A stretch of DNA of 64,000 bases from Fragum whitleyi (taxonomy: Eukaryota; Mollusca; Bivalvia; Cardiida; Cardiidae), in contig OX411548.1 in NCBI GenBank assembly GCA_948146395.1, forward strand, positions 61,275,020 through 61,339,019. The letters run 5' to 3'. The notes beneath the pieces were generated by a model, which was given only the letters and a program-made list of their open reading frames with translations, searched no databases and had not been told where the DNA came from. Shown piece after piece: positions 45,400 through 54,544 of the stretch (positions are counted from its first letter, which is position 1; every line of letters begins with the position of its first letter). A program made the position numbers and the translations under genes.

Positions 45400-46391
45400 A
45401 AACATATGGTGAAAAGAAAAAAAATCCTGCTTACACGAACATTTATTTAAGATAAGATTGACAGTTCCTAATTGTATTGGCAAATGTTGTTTCAAGTTTT
45501 GACTCCTGATAAAAATCTTGAAAAAAATCGAGGTTGTAGAAGAAAAAAAATCTTAACACAATATAGGAGCATCTTTGAACTGAAAAAATACTGGTCAGAC
45601 TGCACGGAACGCCAAAACCTGCGTTTATAATGCAAAAACGTCCGCAAACATTTAGAGGCGGTACCCCGCATTTTTATCTTCAATTGTTATCGTGTTTATT
45701 AAGAAATTTTCCGATTCTACAAAAGTCATTCTTCCTTTCCGTATTAATATTTTACATACTATCATTGGTTAAACTCTACTTGATAAGTCTGACCACTTTT
45801 TGAATTTCATTTTACTTAATACAAGGGTGGCAGTTTCTTAGTACAGAATTTAAAATTTGGTGATTTCATTCCTTTCATTTAATATTTAATGTTTGACTGC
45901 AATAAGAATTTTGAATCAAAATTTTGTGTTATTCTCGTTTTCCAACCAAATCTTATTATACAATATTTTGATCCGAGGGAAAATGGACTACCTTAATTTA
46001 AACGGACAAATGTCTATGAAAATCATTCATAAAGCAAATTTGACAAATCAACAATAGCTTTGTATTTAACCATCATAATTACAAAATCGTATTTCATAAT
46101 CAATAGATGCATTCTTGCATCCTAAATGAAGACAGAAGATTACCAAATTTATGGAGCAATTTTCAAAAGGATCAAAGGGAATTATAACAGTGCAACGAAA
46201 ATTGTGTGACCATTTGGTCAGTCCGTTTCGGCCAACAATCGATTCCATTTGGTCAATAATTCATAACAGCCGAAGAATTAAATTAGCCATAAATTAAACA
46301 AAGACAATTCGCCGCTCTGTGTAATTATTTCAATCTGTGCACACTTTTCGATTCTGACATAATTAACAAAAGCTTGTTTTACGGTTTTCAT
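45400..46391. other. No gene; weak R-7-like fragment near 45590-45670
   Basis: GGTCAGACTGCACGGAACG, CGTCCGCAAACATTTAGAGG and GGTACCCCGC are partial matches to R-7 and IR-1 cores. Confidence 0.4.
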
Positions 46392-46471
46392 TTCGAGGGG
46401 TCAGCGCAACTCTATTTTAAGTGCCTATAAATATATAGGCACTTACAATAGTGCTGCGTAGACCCATCGAT
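46392..46471. repeat. PAL-10 palindromic repeat
   Basis: TTCGAGGGGTCAGCGCAAC opposes GTGCTGCGTAGACCCATCGA. The centre pairs AAGTGCCTATA with TATAGGCACTT. Confidence 0.8.
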
Positions 46472-46501
46472 TTGTAGCTTATTTTGAATAATCAGCACAA
46501 A

Positions 46502-46652
46502 TTTGTTTGTTTGAATGGGGTTTTACGCCGCTTCCAACATTATTTCAGTTTTATCGCGGCGGCTGGAGCACCATACAATGGATTCCCGGTATTTCTCTCA
46601 CAAGTACAGCCACCACATTCTTTCCTAGCCTTTTAGCTGCTGTCTCAACACA
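46502..46652 (-). mobile_element. SINE-A 3' half
   Basis: TTTGTTTGTTTGAATGGGG, TTTTACGCCGCTTCCAACA and TATCGCGGCGGCTGGAGCAC are near consensus, but the tRNA head is missing. Confidence 0.78.
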
Positions 46653-46835
46653 AGGTTATCTGAGCTGACCAAATCTTATCAGGTATGCATAAATCAAAGA
46701 GTGGGGCTTGAAACTTTCAAATCCACGTGTCACTAATTTGACGCCACATTTCTCATTTTGATCAGTAGCACGAGCTGTTGACCCTTCAAACAAAATTGTC
46801 CGTGAAATTAAATAAAATTCACGAAGATAAACATG
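46653..46835. other. No gene; sequence between SINE-A fragment and second PAL-10 half
   Basis: No feature recognised. Confidence 0.4.
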
Positions 46836-46881
46836 CTTTAATATATAGGCACTTACAATAGTGTTGCGCTGACCCATCGAT
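46836..46881. repeat. PAL-10 right half
   Basis: TATATAGGCACTTACAATAG + TGTTGCGCTGACCCATCGAT repeats the right half of 46392-46471, and even the following TTTGTAG / TTAGTAG is similar. Confidence 0.7.
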
Positions 46882-46969
46882 TAGTAGAGATTTAAAATAA
46901 AATGCTATAACTTGATGATATTATATGGCTTAAGTTCAATAGAAGATTTCTCCCATGAAGAAGTTGTCT

Positions 46970-47123
46970 TTAAGGAAGTGGATCCGCAATAGTTCCGCAA
47001 CGTTTCGGAAGTCAAGAACTTTAACAGTGTTAACAGAGGTTTCCTAATGGATTCATTAGGAAACCTCGGTTAACACTGTGAAAGATCATGTCTTCCGAAA
47101 CGTTGCGGAATTACTGCCTTTAA
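46970..47123. mobile_element. IR-4 palindromic MITE flanked by TTAA
   Basis: Second copy of 35457-35620. It keeps TTAA at both ends, the arms TCCGCAACGTTTCGGAAG / CTTCCGAAACGTTGCGGA, and the centre GTTTCCTAATG / CATTAGGAAAC. The right end has lost about ten bases. Confidence 0.78.
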
Positions 47124-47463
47124 CCCATATGTGCTGGAAATGTCATCGCTTTACGATAAATCTTCCAAGAAAAAGAATGAAATTTGAACTTGTCTGTTTA
47201 CCTTTTTTGGTAGACCGAAGCTGGGCTATTTAGAGTGTCTTGATCGTGACGTTGAGGTTCGAAACTATGACATCATCATGACTTTAGCTATAGATATTTA
47301 GACGTTATATGCTATGTAACAACATCAATGATGCGGTTTATAACAAAGAAAGAACTTTCGGGATGAAATAGTAACTTTACCCCAAGCCATCGAGGAGAAC
47401 AAAATACGAAAAGTAAGGTTTAATAATTGTGAAAAAGGAGCTTGTCTTAAAGGGCTTTGCTCT
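47124..47463. other. No gene or clear repeat seen
   Basis: No ORF or family match. Confidence 0.5.
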
Positions 47464-47790
47464 TTGTATTTTGATTGAGTGAACTACCAAAACGATCAAC
47501 AAAAGTATTATATTCCGCGCAATTGATGTTTTCTTTTACTTAGTTCATGAAATTTCGGGAAAATGTATCAAAGCACAATATTTCACATGTAAACGACATG
47601 GATACCAGATGACGTCATCAAAAATATGTAAGTCGACGTCAAATAGCGCGATATGAACAAAATCATGGCTAAATACATCAGAACAGCTGTGTTTATTTAA
47701 CAATTTGATAATTTCACTGCGTCGGTGAGATAATCATTGGACTAACTACCTTTAAAATTCAATAATCCGTCAAAAAGCGTTAAAGAAAAG
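47464..47790. repeat. FB-6 copy, interrupted at its right end by the LINE tail
   Basis: TGATTGAGTGAAC..AACAAAAGTATTATATTCC, GATGACGTCATC and TTTGATAATTTCACTGCGTCGG..GAGATAATCATTGG match 4648-5047 in order. It stops at CAAAAAGCGTTAAAGAAAAG, where the LINE A-tail (T run on plus) begins. Confidence 0.5.
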
Positions 47791-47813
47791 TTTTTTTTTA
47801 AGTTTAAACATAT

Positions 47814-47819
47814 TTTATT
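47814..47819 (-). promoter_or_regulatory. Polyadenylation signal AATAAA of the LINE
   Basis: AATAAA lies about 300 bp after the ORF2 stop and 14 bp before an A9 run, the spacing expected for a processed, reverse-transcribed 3' end. A competing A13 run lies closer to ORF2 (about 48083-48096). Confidence 0.5.
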
Positions 47820-48121
47820 CAGAAATTTTTTACAGACAGTATAATGAACAACATATTTTGTGAAAAGGATTGGAACGAAAGCTTGGGAAACTTATATAGT
47901 TCCTCTCCTAACAACAGCCATCGTAATAAAAGGGTCTGTATTCAGAATTTCAAAACAGGTAATACATATTACAGAAAAATATGTAAGATTAGTGATACAA
48001 CAAAAATACTATATGTAAAAAAATAAGGGTTGAAGGTTATTGGTAAGGTTATTGGTAAGTGCAGAGAAGGGCCTATTTGATATTTTTTTTTTTTTAATTT
48101 CCATTTCTATGCTGGAGTACA

Positions 48122-51100
48122 TTATTGAAATCTTTCACTCCTACGTATAAATTCATGTACAGCATCAAACAACAATTCGTTATTCCTATAAGAAATGTTT
48201 TCATCACCAAACAAAATGTTTTTGATATCAACAGAGGATAGTTCTTCCACTGATTGAATGAGAGATATTCGTATGTCTGAGTAGAATCTGCATTTTAGGA
48301 AAAAATGTGTGCTAGATTCGATTTCGCCACATCTACAGAGAGGAGAATCAACAATATTTCGATAGAAGAGGTGTTGGGAAAGAGAACTACAATCGTTTCT
48401 TAAGCGAGCATGAATGGTTTGCATTTTCCTGTCTCCGTAAAAAAATAACTGATTCGGAACTGGCTTGTCTCTATTCAGTTCGAGTTTAAACGATGCCAGT
48501 GATTCGGCATTTTTAATTTCAGGTGGAAGTTCATTCCATTGACTTATAACTGACGGGAGAAAAGACATTTTATATTGGTCAGTTTTACATGCAATACTTT
48601 TTATCTGATTAGAATTACGAAGATTATACGAAGATGTGCTTCCAACTGTATTAGGAATTAGCTCACAAAGGTAGTTAGGAGCTAAACCAGATTTCATTTT
48701 AAAAAACATTAAAAGTTTATGCTTTCGCCTCCGTTCCCTCAACGTTTCCCACCCAGATTCCCTCATTAAATTTACAATTGAGACCAATTTGCTGCACCCT
48801 GTTACAATTCTTGCAGCTTCATTTTGAATTTTTTCTAATTCTTCTTGTTGGCTTATATTAATGTTGTCCCAAATTACGTCCCCGTATTCCAGGATTGGCC
48901 TGATAAACGAAAAATAAAGTATTTGAAGCGAGAGGCGATCTAACGTGTATTTAAGACGACGCATTGAATTGATTCTAGTCCAGGCTTTTTTGCATATATT
49001 TTGGATATGAAGACTCCAATTCCCATCGTTTGAGAATGTTACACCCAAGTGCTTATGATTGACAACTGATGGGATTTCGATATTATCCATATGGAGACTT
49101 GGATGAAATGGCTTACTGCGCTTTCGTGATATGACTAAGGATTCTGACTTCTTTGGATTAAACTTAACCAACCATTTATTTGCCCATGCATTGACTTTAT
49201 CGATATCAGATTGCAAAATGCTATGCGCTTCATTTGGATCCCCGACAATAATCGATAGACTTGTGTCATCTGCGAAAAGGTTAATAGATGATTGGATACT
49301 TTCAACTATGTCATTAATGTAAACTAGAAATAATAAAGGGCCTAATATAGATCCTTGTGGAACACCAGCTTTAATATCACATAAGTCAGATGACCCCCCT
49401 GGAATTATAACTCTCTGTTTTCTTTTGGAAAGGTAGTCTTCGAGTAGACATAGCAAGTTGCCTCGGATGCCTGCAGATTCTAATTTCAAGATAAGTCCTT
49501 TATGCCAAACTTTATCAAAGGCTTTACTTATATCGAAGAACACGACCCGGATTTCAAGACCGTTATCGAGAGCCTTACCAATTTGATTATACAAATGCGT
49601 TAATTGGTTGACGGTAGAGTCTCCTGGCAAAAAGCCAGACTGTGCAGGAGTGAAAAAATTATTAAATTTCAGATGGTTATATATGTGTTTAAAGAGTATT
49701 TTCTCAAATACCTTTTCAATGGTATTTAATAGTGAAACTGGTCTATAGTTAGATGGGAGAGATGAGTCACCACCTTTAAAAATTGGACACACATTAGAGA
49801 TTTTCCAAGAAGAAGGAAAAATGCAACTCTGAAGACAAAGATTGAAAAGATTACATAAAGGCGCACAAATTTGAGAGGCTGATTCAATAAGGACTCTATT
49901 GTCAATTCCATCTGGTCCATGTGCCTTACCAGCTTTTAGTGTTTGAATAGTATCGTGTACTTCAGTCGTTGTAACAGCCAATATTGCAAGAGAGTTTTCA
50001 ACTAATGTAGGATAATCATTTGGCAGTGCTTGAAGAGAATCATCAACGTATGATTGACTAGTGAAATATTCATTGAACACGTTTGCTTTTGCGTCATCTT
50101 CAATAACCATTGTACCCAAAACGGGGTCTAAGATTGGTGGTAATGCTTTACTGGATGAGGAAGGGGAAATAAAGCCTTTCAATATTTTCCACCAGTTTTT
50201 AGATTTAACATTACCGGATTTCAAATTGTATGACAATCTCTCTATATATTCTTTTTTAGTTGTTTTGATAAGAGAAATTGTTTCATTTCTAATTCTTTTG
50301 AATTTTGACCAGTGATAATCTGAATTTATTTTTTTTGCCTTTTGATATGTTCTTTTCCGCTGGCGAATTTTCCTTTTAATGTGAGTTGTTATCCATGGTG
50401 GGTCATTTGGGTTAATTGTTATTAATTTGCATGGAATACTCATTTTTGCATGTTCCATTATTGCGTTAGAAATATTAACAGCGCACGTATGTGGATCATC
50501 ACCAGAAATAGAATCCCAATTAACCCCAGACAGCCCCCTTCTTAGCTGATCATAATTACCCCGGTTATAATTCCAAACTAACCTGTCAATTCTTTTGATT
50601 TTAGGCTTAAGATAGTTAAAAACTCCGAAAGTTGGACAATGATACCTTAAATTAGAATCAAAACATGGCTCTCCTACTCCTGATGTCAATAGAGAATCAA
50701 TATTACTTATAAGTACAAGGTCGATAGTTGATGATGAATTTTCTGTAAAATGCGTAGGTTCGTCAATACACTGAACTAAGTCAAATTGATTGCAAATTGA
50801 ATCTACCTTTGAAAATGAACTGTTTTTATTAATATCATAGTTAAAATCACCCATTATAATTATATCATTTATTCCTGTATCGCGTGCTAAACTTATAGAA
50901 TCTTCAATCAGTGCATTATATACTTGATCCGAACTTGGTGGTCTGTAAAAGACACCATACAGAACGTTTTTATTATTAGGCAATTTCAGTTCAATCCAAA
51001 TGCATTCTAGATGGTTGAATTCTAAGTCATGCCTACGTTTGAAAGTTAAATTATCTTTGATATATACGATGACACCCCCGTAACGGTTGTTTAAACGATC

Positions 51101-51661
51101 TTTCCTTTCTGGAGTCTGAAAGCTAGGGAAAAGTAAGTTTTCGGACAGATTATTATCGCTTAACCAAGTTTCAGTAAAGGACAAAACATCAAAGCATGAA
51201 AATTCTGGTATTAGGATATCGATTTTATTGGCAAGGCTTTGTACATTATAGTGTATAACCGACAGATGGTTTGGACGACTTAAAAAGCTGTACAAGTCAT
51301 TTGTACAAAAGGACGAATCCGGACTTCGAGGTTGGCTTTGAGGTCCTGGATTGGGATGAATATCGCCAGATAATATCAATGCAAAAAAAATTATCGATGA
51401 AATTAAATTTGCGTTGAAAAAAGAGAAGAGGGCCAATAAATATTTTGTAAGAAGGATGTTCGAGTTATGATTGACACTAATCAAGTATGACTTTTTCCCA
51501 TGATCTATGAGACGTTGAGGCGAAGATCTGAAATAAGTGTATAAAGAAAAATCAAAGATATCTGACTTTTGCACTGCAACAAAGAAAAGAAAAGTTATTA
51601 CAAATCTGTAGGCGAAATTAGGGCGGAATATCGGACTGCTAGTTTTGCACATAACTTTCAT
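48122..51661 (-). CDS. LINE ORF2: APE endonuclease-reverse transcriptase
   Basis: 1179 aa, no stops. It should nick chromosomal DNA and reverse-transcribe the element RNA at the nick. Residues 18-30 and 70-97 are hydrophobic, followed by GDIHPNPGP (99-107), a 2A-like motif. The APE-type endonuclease spans about 133-350: N139, E164 (TETW), R240 (YRPP), D272/N274 (GDFN), D314 and H341. The expected S-D-H-x-P reads R-Y-H-C-P, so its aspartate is missing. The reverse transcriptase spans about 620-880: NYRPVSLL (638-645), FFDISKAFDKV (708-718, catalytic D710), GVPQGSILGP (766-775), FADDTS (796-801, catalytic D798/D799) and HLGV (871-874). WNELPPEI (1042-1049) and a C-terminal CRCG..H..C cluster (C1109, C1111, H1119, C1124) follow. 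The start is the first ATG; it overlaps the stop of an upstream 77-codon frame as ATGA. A later start would drop the hydrophobic leader. The RT assignment is certain, the clade is not. Confidence 0.97.
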   Translation of the reverse strand: MKVMCKTSSPIFRPNFAYRFVITFLFFVAVQKSDIFDFSLYTYFRSSPQRLIDHGKKSYLISVNHNSNILLTKYLLALFSFFNANLISSIIFFALILSGDIHPNPGPQSQPRSPDSSFCTNDLYSFLSRPNHLSVIHYNVQSLANKIDILIPEFSCFDVLSFTETWLSDNNLSENLLFPSFQTPERKDRLNNRYGGVIVYIKDNLTFKRRHDLEFNHLECIWIELKLPNNKNVLYGVFYRPPSSDQVYNALIEDSISLARDTGINDIIIMGDFNYDINKNSSFSKVDSICNQFDLVQCIDEPTHFTENSSSTIDLVLISNIDSLLTSGVGEPCFDSNLRYHCPTFGVFNYLKPKIKRIDRLVWNYNRGNYDQLRRGLSGVNWDSISGDDPHTCAVNISNAIMEHAKMSIPCKLITINPNDPPWITTHIKRKIRQRKRTYQKAKKINSDYHWSKFKRIRNETISLIKTTKKEYIERLSYNLKSGNVKSKNWWKILKGFISPSSSSKALPPILDPVLGTMVIEDDAKANVFNEYFTSQSYVDDSLQALPNDYPTLVENSLAILAVTTTEVHDTIQTLKAGKAHGPDGIDNRVLIESASQICAPLCNLFNLCLQSCIFPSSWKISNVCPIFKGGDSSLPSNYRPVSLLNTIEKVFEKILFKHIYNHLKFNNFFTPAQSGFLPGDSTVNQLTHLYNQIGKALDNGLEIRVVFFDISKAFDKVWHKGLILKLESAGIRGNLLCLLEDYLSKRKQRVIIPGGSSDLCDIKAGVPQGSILGPLLFLVYINDIVESIQSSINLFADDTSLSIIVGDPNEAHSILQSDIDKVNAWANKWLVKFNPKKSESLVISRKRSKPFHPSLHMDNIEIPSVVNHKHLGVTFSNDGNWSLHIQNICKKAWTRINSMRRLKYTLDRLSLQILYFSFIRPILEYGDVIWDNINISQQEELEKIQNEAARIVTGCSKLVSIVNLMRESGWETLRERRRKHKLLMFFKMKSGLAPNYLCELIPNTVGSTSSYNLRNSNQIKSIACKTDQYKMSFLPSVISQWNELPPEIKNAESLASFKLELNRDKPVPNQLFFYGDRKMQTIHARLRNDCSSLSQHLFYRNIVDSPLCRCGEIESSTHFFLKCRFYSDIRISLIQSVEELSSVDIKNILFGDENISYRNNELLFDAVHEFIRRSERFQ

Positions 51662-53528
51662 GTTATCTCGAATTCAAAGACTAAGAAAAGTAAGCATTCC
51701 GATAGCCGCCAAAAATTAGCCCATACATGAGTACTAAAGATGTCAACACAAGTAAAAATATATATATATGCAACAATAATATCAAGAAGCCCTGTCTCTG
51801 CACCTTCACAAACAACAAAAATACAAAATTCGAGCGAATTGATATTATTTACAACAAGTAAAAAAAGAACGAAACTCAAAATGTGGACCATTTAGAAAAT
51901 ATGATAAAAAGGCGTCAAGTATATAATTGAAGATAAATAGCAAGAATATTGAGTATTTTGTTATTTGATCATAACAATCAAAGCTACTGCATTTACTAAA
52001 GTACTGCGTTTAAAGACGGCAGTATGATATCACTCATCTACTTAGCCCGAAAATTAAGTAATAAACTCTTGCGTTGAAGATGAATTAATCAAATTGATAT
52101 TGATGAGAAACTTTAGAAACTTTCATTTGAAATAATAATAATAATATATATTTAGATATATAAACCTGCATTCTTTAATCACAATTTACGAAAGAAACCA
52201 TTGACCTACTAAGCAATATATTATACTAATGGTTAAATAGAGATATAGCGGATGGACCTTTTTAATTTATAAAGTTTTCAAATTAATAAGCCGAACAATT
52301 GCTACTGGTACCACACAGAAACGCTAAAAAGACGATTTCAAAAGTACTGTCCCATGCCAGATATATGCAAATAAGACAATCAGTTCTTATTATAACAGTC
52401 ATATAGGAACAAATAAGTTCAACATTTTTCAGTCCTAGAGTGATAGATGTATACTTTATCAACATTTATAATAAAGGTTTAACATTGATTCATTTTACAT
52501 GAAAGTCAAGACAATAATCACTAGAACAGCTATAATGCTACATTTTAAACAAACACTGAGTTATGGACAGCGTGAAACTGACAATGTAAATTATTTTGAA
52601 TGATTTCGGAATGAAATTGAAAACATGGTTTGTGAGTATTGAATGAAATTATAGCTTCAACAATAAGTAGAATTAAATTTAAACTGAGGTCATGATCAAA
52701 AATCGCCATTTATGTTAACGGTGAACAGCAATAACGATATTAGTCGATACCCTTTATAAACGTATGCATACAAGCTTTCTATATATTCACGTACCTATGA
52801 GACTCTTGCAAAATTCAATAAAGTCAATGAGATTGTTGATTTTATAACGATTTTGATTTTGATGATAGCTGTTGGTCTTATCGTGTTAGTGATTTTTGAT
52901 TGTTTGTTGAATGATTAATGTGAGTGATTGGAATGAATGAATGGAGTGCTGAGTGAGTGATTTAGAATGGTTTTGAACATGTCGATTGTTAGTTTCACAA
53001 TGTTCTTAACTGTTCAATTTCAATTTTGTAGAAGTACATAACAATTGAGATAAATAAAAATATGGTAAGCTGATTTCACATTGCTTTAACCGTTATGCTG
53101 ATCACAACTCATACAAAATCCAACCATTCGATGAGCACCAGCATTGGCTAGTTTTACATACAAGAGTTACACAGAACCAGAGACATATGTAATTATAGTC
53201 TCTGATAGAATACACACAGGTTATTATTGTACGACTGGTGCATAGCACATAAGATGAAGCTATATAAACGGGATTAACGCAACAAATAATCGATTACTAT
53301 AAAACGCCCGTCGAAACGAGAAGATATGCATATCAAATCAAACACAATCTTTTGTAATTTGGGAACAAAATTATAGGCATGATAGGAAATTATTCAACGA
53401 AAACAAAATTCAAGAATACCTGACAAGATTATGATATCTTGGTTATTAAAGGGAAGCAATACGGTTCGTATCAAATCGGGTACCCGAGAAATAGCGAAAT
53501 TATTTGAGTATAACTTTCTCATGGTCAA

Positions 53529-53591
53529 ATATCGTGGCGGCTGGAGGACCTAACAATGCATTCCTGGTATTTCTCTCACCAGTACAACCAT
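53529..53591 (-). mobile_element. SINE-A internal fragment
   Basis: ATATCGTGGCGGCTGGAGGA..CCTAACAATGCATTCCTGG and TATTTCTCTCACCAGTACAA match the SINE-A body only; both ends are missing. Confidence 0.7.
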
Positions 53592-53599
53592 AAAACGGT

Positions 53600-53735
53600 T
53601 CCAATTTGGCTGTTTTCTGCGAACGCTTGCAAAATAGCTAAGTACCGAAAATTGTTTTCATTGATAAATAAAACCCATTATTCAACCAATCAGAACGTCC
53701 ACCTTTCGATGGACATAACTTTAAGTAAATTTTAA
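53600..53735 (+). repeat. R-8 3' fragment
   Basis: AATAGCTAAGTACCGAAAATTG, TTTTCATTGATAAATAAAAC and ACCAATCAGAACG..TCGATGGACATAACTTTAAG follow the R-8 order of 21700-21800. Confidence 0.55.
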
Positions 53736-54082
53736 ATGAATACATTTGTCATTGTTTTAATAATTACTGTGGCTTCGCATAAGCTGATTTATTCAATACT
53801 ACGCATATAAACACCATCATTCTTACAACTCAGATGAATTTGAATATTAGATAAATTGAAAGAAGTTCAAGAATCACAAGGAGATTCGAGAATTTCGAAT
53901 GATAAACATGAAAGAGGCAACACCACTAATTATTAACAGAAGAAGCGGTAATACAGTTAGACTTGTATAAAGCGGCCATTTACGGGACCAACAAAGGGTG
54001 GTCGTTCAAGAGAATGGATGGTCAATACACTGTTTATTAACAAATTAGAAACATGCTTTCCCAATAATCCCATTCTGCACAA

Positions 54083-54140
54083 ACTCACTAGAAATGTCTC
54101 GATGAGACGATTCCACTGGGTTCTAACAGCATAGGTCATG
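54083..54140. repeat. PAL-11 half copy
   Basis: GAAATGTCTCGATGAGACGATTCC then ACTGGGTTCTAACAGCATAGG, comparable with 62682-62755. Confidence 0.55.
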
Positions 54141-54544
54141 TTCACGGTAATTTTAAGACCAATTACATCTTCTTTGTAAGATAATTTGATACAGGGCAGG
54201 GGATTTTGAAAGCTGTCGCGTAGCAAAATTGGTCGCTTAAAAGGCATGGTCACTCGAGCAAGATTGATTCTATGTTCGATTTAGATGCACATTAAAATGT
54301 GATATAGAGAGACGTTTCGTTTAGAATTGATTAAGAACTAATATTGGCATATGGTTGAGATAAACTAGAAAATATAGTTCAACCATTCTCATCTCGTACG
54401 ACAGTTCAATATAAAAAATTACATTATATAGAAAAAATGTTTTTAGAAAAAAGATGACCACAAAATTTAACAAAAGTCAGCTGTGCCTAACGGACATAAG
54501 TTCAGGTATTTAACCTATTTGTTTGTCTATTTTTTTTTTTTTCT

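Larger units (their letters stand above)
51662..54544. other. Spacer between LINE ORF2 and ORF1; no gene
   Basis: AT-rich. It holds the SINE-A fragment (53529-53591), an R-8 fragment (53600-53735) and a PAL-11 half (54083-54140). A 77-codon hydrophobic frame (51658-51891, minus) ends in ATGA overlap with ORF2. A degenerate GAGTGATT/GAATGA run lies near 52900-52965. Confidence 0.6.

Noticed and set aside
47844..48026. 60-codon plus-strand ORF near the LINE 3' end
   Set aside because: Lies antisense in the probable LINE 3' untranslated region and has no recognised similarity.
49131..50315. Plus-strand and out-of-frame ORFs inside LINE ORF2
   Set aside because: Shadows of the 1179-codon frame, with no independent domain.
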